Assembly (NCBI GenBank): GCA_026982315.1
Contig: JALSHI010000024.1
Coordinates: 1 to 64,000, forward strand
Direction of reading: 5' to 3'
Source of the DNA: Lysobacterales bacterium
Lineage (GTDB): Bacteria; Pseudomonadota; Gammaproteobacteria; Xanthomonadales; Marinicellaceae
DNA: 64,000 nucleotides
In this document: piece by piece, positions 39,997 through 46,848 of the stretch
Layout: each line of letters starts with the position of its first letter
How positions within the stretch are numbered: position 1 is the first letter of the stretch
Program-made: the position numbers and the translations under genes
Notes under the pieces: model-generated
Seen by the model: only the letters and a program-made list of their open reading frames with translations
Told to the model about the DNA's origin: nothing
The model's database searches: none

Positions 39997-41493
39997 TTAG
40001 CGCTGTTCAGGAAATATTTTGCTTAACTCATCGACCAGGGTTTGTTCGTCGATGGGCTTGGGAATCACCGCGGAAAACCCCCGCTGCAACAGGCGTTCGA
40101 CGGTTTTTGGGTGTGGCAGGGCCGACATGGCCAGAACGGGTAATTTCTGGCTGTGAGCGCGCACTTGATCCAGTACTGATTCGCCGCTGCCGTCGGCCAG
40201 GTTAATGTCCGTGAGAATCAAATCAAAGCGCCGACGGCTAAAAAGTTCGGCCGCGTCCCCGGCGCTATGAGCGGTGACCACAAAAAGGCCGAGATCTTCC
40301 AGTAACAATTGGCACAGGTAAAGAATGTCCTTATCATCATCCACAATCAGCACATGCTTGTTTTTGAGTTTTTCTGGTCGCATGCTGTGGACGGTTTTGT
40401 CTGTGTTGGTTTGCACGGGAACGTCCAAACAAAATTCTGTTCCGCTTTTTGATGTTTTTGTCATTCGCAGGGATCCACCCAGAGATTCAGCCAATTGCTT
40501 GCTGATCACCAGACCCAGGCCGGTTCCGCTGGCTTGAGGTTGTGTGCCGCGAACCCAGGGAGTGAAAAGCCGGTGTATTTTATCGGCAGGAATCCCGCTC
40601 CCGGTGTCTTGCACCCGGAATGTAACATTTGTTTTTTCTGTCCCGTCAACCACAAGCCGCACCTGGCCGCAGGCGGTGTACTTGAACGCATTACTGAGTA
40701 AATTGACCAGTATCTGGCGCAAGCGGTAACGATCCCCAGACAGGGTTTCCGGCATGGAAATCGGCAGGATCTCAAAGGTCAACCCCTTGCTGTCTGCCAG
40801 CGGTTGCAAGGTGCTTTTCAGGTCTTCCAGCAAGTTTTGGAGAGAAAATGACTCATGATTCACAGGCGCATTACCGGCATGTAGCTGGCCATATTGCAGG
40901 GCGTTGTGAATCATGTTCACCAGGGAGTCGGCATTGCGGCGAATCACGCTGGTGGCTTTATCCGCTGGAATCTTGCCTTTTTCCAGCAATTCGGCATACC
41001 CTTTGATGGCTGACAATGGCGTGCCAAATTCATGGGAAAGCATGGCAATCAGCATGGCTTTTTCTTCATTGGCCTTGTACAGGCGGGCCTGTGTGGCCGT
41101 CAGCTCATCAATCAGGCGTTTGAAATAGTCGTTGGACAGTTGGACGTTATGGCTATGTTGCTGGTGACGGGAAATGACATCAAACTGATCGGTGCGATCC
41201 AGTAACAAAATAAAATGTTGCTGTTGGTCGGTGACGTAATGCAGGTCACAAACCAGCCCGGGCTTCAGGTTTAAAAAGGATAATTGAAAAGGCGCGTCAA
41301 ATGTTTCGGTTTCCAGCGCCGGGTGAATGTGTGTAACCGGTTTTCCCGGCTCCAGGTCGTTAAAGCCAAAATGCTCAGGGGCGCCATAAACCGCAAGCGT
41401 CTCAAAAGTGTCTTTGTCAAACGCAATGGCCAGGTGGCCGTTCTGGGCGCGGTGGTGAAGCAAATACTCCTTCAGAACGGCCGGCAGTTTCAT
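39997..41493 (-). CDS. Hybrid sensor histidine kinase (PAS-like, HisKA, HATPase, receiver)
   Basis: 498 residues, no transmembrane segment. The N-terminal part (1-105) looks PAS-like, followed by a coiled stretch, HisKA with His154 in MLSHEFGTPLSAIKGY, HATPase with GTGLGLVISKQLAESLGG, and a C-terminal receiver with the phospho-Asp in LILTDINLADGSG and the Lys in IPKPID. Its ATG overlaps the stop of the small GTPase gene (ATGA), so the kinase is made with the GTPase. A soluble kinase here may sense through the OmpA protein or GTPase (inference). Confidence 0.93.
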   Translation of the reverse strand: MKLPAVLKEYLLHHRAQNGHLAIAFDKDTFETLAVYGAPEHFGFNDLEPGKPVTHIHPALETETFDAPFQLSFLNLKPGLVCDLHYVTDQQQHFILLLDRTDQFDVISRHQQHSHNVQLSNDYFKRLIDELTATQARLYKANEEKAMLIAMLSHEFGTPLSAIKGYAELLEKGKIPADKATSVIRRNADSLVNMIHNALQYGQLHAGNAPVNHESFSLQNLLEDLKSTLQPLADSKGLTFEILPISMPETLSGDRYRLRQILVNLLSNAFKYTACGQVRLVVDGTEKTNVTFRVQDTGSGIPADKIHRLFTPWVRGTQPQASGTGLGLVISKQLAESLGGSLRMTKTSKSGTEFCLDVPVQTNTDKTVHSMRPEKLKNKHVLIVDDDKDILYLCQLLLEDLGLFVVTAHSAGDAAELFSRRRFDLILTDINLADGSGESVLDQVRAHSQKLPVLAMSALPHPKTVERLLQRGFSAVIPKPIDEQTLVDELSKIFPEQR

Positions 41494-41996
41494 TGGTCCT
41501 TCAATAGTCGCTTGGCCAGCTCGGTAAAACCCTGTTCGACATTTTCACCGGTTTTGGCGCTGCTGAACAAGACGAACCCGAAAACCTTTTGTAAATGGGC
41601 AATGTCTTCGTTACGGATGCGCCACTGATCCAGCAAATCATGTTTGTTAATCAGGCATACACCCGGCACAGCATGGATGGATTGGTGATTCTGGTGGATG
41701 GCCAGTAACTTCTGCCAGGAAGCCGGCTCGGTGCCATCGGCCACCCACAGGACGCCGTGACTGCCGCGCAAGTACTGCTGGTAGTGGGCAACCTGTTCAA
41801 AACCGGCGATATCCCAGATAATCAGCTTGATCGTCTGCGCATTAATGTTCAGGGTTTTGGTGTGAATACTGACCCCGACGGTGGTTTGGTAGCGTTCGTC
41901 GAACACATTTTCCACAAACCGGCGCACCAGCGATGTTTTACCCACAGCCAGGCGGCCCAGCAGGCAGATTTTTCGTGTCAGGACAGGGGCGCTCAT
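41490..41996 (-). CDS. Ras/Rab-like small GTPase
   Basis: 168 residues, a single G domain of small-GTPase size. G1 is GRLAVGKTS (14-22), G2 Thr near 38-39 (QTTVG), G3 WDIAGFE (61-67), G4 NKHD (117-120) and G5 SSAKTG (145-150). The Gln after DxxG that Ras uses for hydrolysis is Phe66, so intrinsic GTPase activity should be low and a partner is expected. There is no C-terminal Cys for lipidation. ATG 41996 overlaps the OmpA gene stop (ATGA). Bacterial relatives such as MglA act in cell polarity; here the partners would be the OmpA protein and the kinase. Confidence 0.9.
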   Translation of the reverse strand: MSAPVLTRKICLLGRLAVGKTSLVRRFVENVFDERYQTTVGVSIHTKTLNINAQTIKLIIWDIAGFEQVAHYQQYLRGSHGVLWVADGTEPASWQKLLAIHQNHQSIHAVPGVCLINKHDLLDQWRIRNEDIAHLQKVFGFVLFSSAKTGENVEQGFTELAKRLLKDQ

Positions 41997-43846
41997 GGTA
42001 GGTGGCCTTCTGCTGGCTGAATAACTTTGGTTGTGACTCGTCGCAAGGCTGGATCTAGACGGGCCGGGCCGCTGGCGCATGGTTTGGTGTCTGTTTGTAT
42101 CCGTTGCTTGTCCACCCCGTGCTGGACTAGCGCTTGTTTGACATGTTCAGCCCGGCGTTGAGCGAGTTTCTGGTTGGCCTCTGGTGAACCGGTACAGTCC
42201 GTGCTGCCGGTCAGTGTAATGGCCATGCGCGGGTCTTGCTGTTGCAGGAGTTTTAGCTTGTCGGCCAAAGAGGTTATTGACTGTTTGCCTTCCGCGGTGA
42301 TTTGAGTTCCGCGGGGCATGGTGATAACAGAGGCATTGATGGCTGCGATCAGGGCGTCTTTATCCGGCAAAACGCGGAGATGCCGGGTGTCGATGGCCAT
42401 GTCAGGAAAGGCCTGGGTCACAGCCGCCAGCCAGGATTTAATCTGGGTGCCTGAGGTTTCGCCTTGCAGGGTGAGTTGTTGGTTGGTCATCGTGGCCTGA
42501 ATGTTTTCCGGAACGGGATTTCGGGACAAAAACCGCTGCCATGGACTGACCGGTGCGGTAACCTGAGTGCTGTCCACGGCATTCACGCCCGGCATGGCCA
42601 GTAATTGCCGGCGCAGTGAAGCCAGTGTGTTTTCCGAAGCGGTGCCGGAAAGCGTGACCTGGCCATTTTCCGCCAGGCGGGCCTGCAAGGCGGTGCCTTC
42701 CGACAGTCGCTGGAGGCGTTTTTGCACCAGAGACGCGTCCAGTGATAAATAAGGGCGCAGACGAAATTTAACACCATCATGGCGCACAACTGACAAATCC
42801 GCCAACGGGTCTTTGAGGCCGGTGACCAGCAGGCCATCATCGCTGCTGCGAATGTCCTGTAAAACAAATCCGGGGATGTGTTTAAGCTGGGCTGTTAGGT
42901 TGTGCAGTTGTTTTTTGTGTTGCAAATAGCGCCAACCGCCCCAGGCGACCAGTGCCATTAACACAAGAGCCGCTATCCAGCCTTTTTGGCGAGACAGGCC
43001 GGTGTGGTTGTCATCATCGTCTGCCTGGCGGTTTTTGGTGATAAGCAGGTCTTCCAACTCCAACCGAACCGGTGGCAACTGGCCGTACTGGTCACTGTTT
43101 GCCAGTTCCTCTGCATAGAGAAAATGGATTTTATCCAGGGCGTCCTGTAACGATTCGCGCAGGCGTTCAGACGGATTGCCTTTGATAAGCACAGCCAGAT
43201 ACGCCCGGGGGCCATCAATAATCCACAACTGGTATTCGCCCAGTTCCGCGCTGCGCAGGCGGCTGCCGGTATCATCGGCCAGGGTGTCGGCGACAAAATC
43301 GTTAATGGCCGTCAGCATGGCTGAAAAGGCGTCCTTGTCCCGGGCCAGCTCCCCTTCGTGGCCGGCATATTCGATGAGCAGGCCGCTGTCTTTATCAATC
43401 AGAAAAGCGTGCTGAACCTGGTATTCCACCGTGTTGAGAAAAACCAGCTCGGCAAATGGCACACCGGTTTTCCAGGACTGCCAGCGCCATTTGATGGCCT
43501 TGGGCGAGAGCCCCAGTTCCAGTATGCGGTTGAGATCCGCCATGAGCTTTTTGATGGACGCGCTCACCGAAGCCCGGATCATGGGGCCAATCACCGGCAC
43601 AAAGGCATCGATAATGGAGCGTTGCTCCCGCTTAAGGGCGGTTTTCAGCCCTTCCCCAATGGGCTTGGCCAAAGAGGCCTGGTAGGCGGGGTCTTTTTTC
43701 CATGCCCGTTGGGTGGCGGTGGCCAGAACATCGGCGACAGCTTCGCTAAAGTGCTCGGACTCCAGCACTTTTTCCCGCAACTGTTGCAGCAAGGCCAGTT
43801 CATCGGCCAGCAGCAACTGTTTGATTTTGTCGCTTTCGCTGTTCAT
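41993..43846 (-). CDS. OmpA-domain protein with cytosolic longin-like domain and BON-like domain
   Basis: 617 residues. Residues 1-288 have no signal peptide and are cytosolic; about 130-245 (VQHAFLIDKDSGLLIEY ... ELGEYQLWIIDGPRAYLAVLIKGN) look like a roadblock/longin-type fold. One transmembrane helix lies at 289-307. The periplasmic part has a BON-like stretch (about 390-430; GQVTLSGTASENTLASLRRQ) and a C-terminal OmpA/MotB peptidoglycan-binding domain (about 505-615; LTGSTDCTGSPEANQKLAQRR). So the protein reaches from cytosol to cell wall. It overlaps the small GTPase gene by ATGA. Confidence 0.85.
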   Translation of the reverse strand: MNSESDKIKQLLLADELALLQQLREKVLESEHFSEAVADVLATATQRAWKKDPAYQASLAKPIGEGLKTALKREQRSIIDAFVPVIGPMIRASVSASIKKLMADLNRILELGLSPKAIKWRWQSWKTGVPFAELVFLNTVEYQVQHAFLIDKDSGLLIEYAGHEGELARDKDAFSAMLTAINDFVADTLADDTGSRLRSAELGEYQLWIIDGPRAYLAVLIKGNPSERLRESLQDALDKIHFLYAEELANSDQYGQLPPVRLELEDLLITKNRQADDDDNHTGLSRQKGWIAALVLMALVAWGGWRYLQHKKQLHNLTAQLKHIPGFVLQDIRSSDDGLLVTGLKDPLADLSVVRHDGVKFRLRPYLSLDASLVQKRLQRLSEGTALQARLAENGQVTLSGTASENTLASLRRQLLAMPGVNAVDSTQVTAPVSPWQRFLSRNPVPENIQATMTNQQLTLQGETSGTQIKSWLAAVTQAFPDMAIDTRHLRVLPDKDALIAAINASVITMPRGTQITAEGKQSITSLADKLKLLQQQDPRMAITLTGSTDCTGSPEANQKLAQRRAEHVKQALVQHGVDKQRIQTDTKPCASGPARLDPALRRVTTKVIQPAEGHLP

Positions 43847-43878
43847 GCTGGTGTTAACCCATGTGCTGGTTCACAAGA

Positions 43879-44307
43879 TCAATCAGCCAGCTTTGCGGCC
43901 AATTCCTGCAGTAATTTGGCCAGTTCGTTTCGGTCTGTTTTGTGATGGTCCAGGGCGGCGGTACGGTCGCTGAGTTGCTGGCTCAGGTCTGCTTCGGTCT
44001 CGGCGATTTTGTGTTGCAACTGTTTTTCCACCTGTTGTAGGTCTTCAGCCAGCGCGTTGGCAGTTTGTTGTTGCTCGTGTTTGAGGCTTTTGTCCAGTTG
44101 CTCGAGCCGCTGGCTGATCTGTGTATTCAGCTGCTCAATGGTTTGTCCAAGCTCGGTGATTTTGTCTTGCATCTGCGCTTCCAGGGAGGCGAAGCGTTGT
44201 TGGAATTCGCGCAGGTGCTGCCCAAACAGGATGTCGCGGATTTGTTCAACGGAATCCTGTGCAGGCGGATTGCTGTGGTTGGGGTTTGCCGGTTTTTTTT
44301 CTGCCAT
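43879..44307 (-). CDS. Coiled-coil protein of the GTPase-OmpA locus
   Basis: 142 residues. After a polar start (1-20) comes VEQIRDILFGQHLREFQQRFASLEAQM, then an almost continuous coiled coil rich in Gln, Leu and Glu to the end (about 30-140). No signal or membrane segment. It lies 32 bases before the OmpA gene on the same strand, so it is probably part of the same module, perhaps a scaffold. I cannot assign a named family. Confidence 0.75.
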   Translation of the reverse strand: MAEKKPANPNHSNPPAQDSVEQIRDILFGQHLREFQQRFASLEAQMQDKITELGQTIEQLNTQISQRLEQLDKSLKHEQQQTANALAEDLQQVEKQLQHKIAETEADLSQQLSDRTAALDHHKTDRNELAKLLQELAAKLAD

Positions 44308-44449
44308 AAAATATCTCCGATGGTCTCAAGACCCATCCTGAAAGGAAGTCAATGAAAAATTGCTCAAAGTCTATCATGACTGGCCAGAAAGGCCCATGGG
44401 TCATGGATGTAATGGGTGGAGTTTCTGGCACCAGTGGATTGGCCGGAAA

Positions 44450-45145
44450 TCAGGCCACGTGGCGCTTTTCCCGAACCATTTTGTAACCCTGGTGGTAGAC
44501 GGAGATCAGCTTCCAGCCATATGAGCCATCCAGGTGCAGCTTTTTTCGCAACCGGCTGATGTGGGTGTCCACGGTGCGGGTGTTGATATCCGAGCTGCGC
44601 ACCCAAATGGTTTCCAGCAGGCTTTTGCGGGACACCAGGCGCCCGGGATTTTTAAAGAAATGCACAGCCAGGTCAAACTCCTTGGCCGTTAGGGAAATCT
44701 CTGTACCATCAAGGCTGATGCGGCCGTTTTCAATGTCAATGTGATAAGGGGAGGTGTCTTCCAGGCTGGGCTTGTGGGTTTTGTTATAGCGGCGGCTGAC
44801 TGCCGCCAGGCGTGCCAGCAGCTCGGCCTGGGTGATGGGTTTGGCAATGTAGTCGTCCGCGCCTTGGGTTAAGGCCTCTACCATATCGTCTTCATCGGCC
44901 CGCGCAGACAGGAAAATCACCGGAATGTCATCATAGCGGCTGGCCTTGATCCAGTGCAGGACATCCATGCCGTCAATCACCGGCAGGTTCCAGTCCAGCA
45001 AGGCAATATCCGGCAAGTCAAAGGGAATGCGGCGGATAAACTCACGCCCGGTGTCAAATAACTGGCACTCATGACCGTTTTCTTCCAGCCACAGTTTATA
45101 GAGCTGAGCCTGATCCGGATCATCTTCCAGAATAAATATTTTCAT
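44450..45145 (-). CDS. OmpR-family response regulator
   Basis: 231 residues. Receiver domain (1-120) with the acidic pair EDD, phospho-Asp in ALLDWNLPVIDG and Lys in IAKPIT; winged-helix DNA-binding domain (about 130-225) with VSRKSLLETIW and NTRTVDTHISRLRKKL. It is the first gene of the block that continues with the coiled-coil, OmpA, GTPase and hybrid-kinase genes, and the kinase is a candidate partner. Confidence 0.94.
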   Translation of the reverse strand: MKIFILEDDPDQAQLYKLWLEENGHECQLFDTGREFIRRIPFDLPDIALLDWNLPVIDGMDVLHWIKASRYDDIPVIFLSARADEDDMVEALTQGADDYIAKPITQAELLARLAAVSRRYNKTHKPSLEDTSPYHIDIENGRISLDGTEISLTAKEFDLAVHFFKNPGRLVSRKSLLETIWVRSSDINTRTVDTHISRLRKKLHLDGSYGWKLISVYHQGYKMVREKRHVA

Positions 45146-45176
45146 GCGCTACCCGGCGAGTGCAGATTGATAAATA

Positions 45177-45205
45177 ATTGTGCCACTAAATATGCCGCCT
45201 GACAA
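45177..45205 (-). promoter_or_regulatory. Candidate promoter for the regulator-GTPase block
   Basis: On the reverse strand TTGTCA (45200-45205, 5 of 6) and CACAAT (45177-45182, 4 of 6) are 17 bases apart, with a start near 45170. It lies in the 79-base gap after the aldehyde dehydrogenase gene. Confidence 0.35.
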
Positions 45206-45224
45206 GGTGGAAAATATTTAACAG

Positions 45225-46628
45225 CTAGAGCCGCCCCAAATAATCAATAAGCCGCTTTTTCCAGGCGCTGTAAGGGGGGCGAATCAGATGATTGGGATTC
45301 AGCCGGGACTGGTAGTATACCGGCTTTAGGTGGCTGAAGGTTTCAAAGCCGGCCTGGCCATGGTAGCAGCCAAGACCGCTTTCCCCCACGCCGCCAAAAG
45401 GCAGGTTGTCCTGGGCAAACTGGACCATGGTTTCGTTGACACAGAGGCTGCCGCTGAGGGTGTGGTTGCGCACCTGGCGGATGGCTTGGGGCCGGTGGCC
45501 GAAGAAATAAATGGTGAGCGGGTGCGGCCGGCTGTTGATGATGTTAATTTTGGCCTCCAGGCCTGCCGCTTCAATAATCGGCAAAATGGGGCCAAAGATT
45601 TCTTCTTGCATAAGAGGACTGCTTGCCGGCGGGTTAAGCACCAGCACCGGCGGAAAAATGCGTCGTTCCCGGTGAGCCGGCGTGATGGTTCCCAGTGGCC
45701 AATGCAAGGATGTGTCGGGGAGGTCTTGGAGCAAATTTTCCAGCCGCTGAAAGTGGTGTTCATTGATGATAGCGGTATAGTCGGGATTGTCCAGCACGTT
45801 TCCCGGATACAGGGCGCGGCAACTGGCGGCGGTCTGCTGGAGTACCTGCTCACGGGATGCCGGGTCAATCAGGACATAATCCGGGGCGATACAGGACTGA
45901 CCGGCATTGAACAGCTTGCCGGCCATTACGCTGTCCATGGATTTTTTTAAAGGCGCATCGTCATCCAGAATCACAGGCGACTTGCCGCCCAATTCCAAAG
46001 TAACCGGTGTGAGCTGACAGGCGGCCGATTGCATGACTTTTCGGCCCACAGCGGTGGAGCCGGTAAACAGCAGGTGACCAAACGGCAGGCGGGTAAAGGC
46101 CGCAGCGGTGTCGGCGTCCCCTTCTACCACGGCCACTTCATTGGGGCGAAAAGCCTCGCTCAGGATGGTGCGGAGCACAGCATTGGTTTGCGGCGTTAGC
46201 TCCGAAGGCTTCAGCATGACCCGGTTGCCGGCCGCCACGGCCGCGCTCAAGGGACACAACGCCAGGTTCACCGGATAGTTCCAGGGAGAAATAATACCCA
46301 CCACACCGAGTGGTTGTGGCACCAGGCGCGCCCGAGAAGGCCAAAACTTGATGCCTGTGGACACGGTCCGTGGCCGCGCCCATTGCATCAGGTGTTTGCG
46401 GTTATGGCGAATGTCTGCCCGCACCAGAGAGATATCGGCCAGACGGGTCTCGCCATCGCCTCTGCGGCCAAAATCCCGGTTGATGGCCGTCACCAGCGGT
46501 TCGCTGTGACGGATGAGCGCATCATGCAGTTCTTGCAGCCGTTGTCGGCGTTCAGTCACCGACCAGGAAGGTGTCTGCTGCAAGCGCTGAAAGCGGATTT
46601 CCAGTTCAGAAAGGCTGGGATGTTTCAT
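45225..46628 (-). CDS. Aldehyde dehydrogenase, coniferyl-aldehyde type
   Basis: 467 residues, NAD(P)-dependent aldehyde oxidation. SPWNYPVNLALCPL, the Glu in VTLELGGKSP and the catalytic Cys in NAGQSCIAPDY are present; C-terminal NLPFGGVGESGLGCYHG is typical. Closest in form to the class-3/coniferyl aldehyde dehydrogenases, which act on fatty or aromatic aldehydes. ATG 46628 follows GAGGAATATTGGT. Its start lies inside the end of the DUF2007 gene (23-base overlap), at the end of the fmt-rsmB-ntrY run. Confidence 0.93.
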   Translation of the reverse strand: MKHPSLSELEIRFQRLQQTPSWSVTERRQRLQELHDALIRHSEPLVTAINRDFGRRGDGETRLADISLVRADIRHNRKHLMQWARPRTVSTGIKFWPSRARLVPQPLGVVGIISPWNYPVNLALCPLSAAVAAGNRVMLKPSELTPQTNAVLRTILSEAFRPNEVAVVEGDADTAAAFTRLPFGHLLFTGSTAVGRKVMQSAACQLTPVTLELGGKSPVILDDDAPLKKSMDSVMAGKLFNAGQSCIAPDYVLIDPASREQVLQQTAASCRALYPGNVLDNPDYTAIINEHHFQRLENLLQDLPDTSLHWPLGTITPAHRERRIFPPVLVLNPPASSPLMQEEIFGPILPIIEAAGLEAKINIINSRPHPLTIYFFGHRPQAIRQVRNHTLSGSLCVNETMVQFAQDNLPFGGVGESGLGCYHGQAGFETFSHLKPVYYQSRLNPNHLIRPPYSAWKKRLIDYLGRL

Positions 46629-46848
46629 ACCAATATTCCTCAAGCACCGACTTGGCGCGGGTTTCTTTTTCCCATGGCACCAGGACGCGAACAGGTTGGT
46701 CCAGAGGCAGTTCTCCCAGTCCTCCGGACAGGTATTGTCCGGTCACCTGAGCGGGGATTCCATGGTGATTCAACAACTCTTTGACCAGCCAGGCTTCGGT
46801 GAGCTGGTTGCTGGAAAATACGCACATGATGTGTTGCTTCGGTTTCAT
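46606..46848 (-). CDS. DUF2007 family small protein
   Basis: 80 residues: MKPKQHIMCVFSSNQLTEAW, VKELLNHHGIPAQVTGQYLSGG and a conserved VLVPWEKETRAKSVLEEY. This is the DUF2007 (putative signal-transducing) fold. It overlaps the NtrY-like kinase gene by ATGA and sits where ntrX usually follows ntrY. Function unknown. Confidence 0.85.
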   Translation of the reverse strand: MKPKQHIMCVFSSNQLTEAWLVKELLNHHGIPAQVTGQYLSGGLGELPLDQPVRVLVPWEKETRAKSVLEEYWYETSQPF

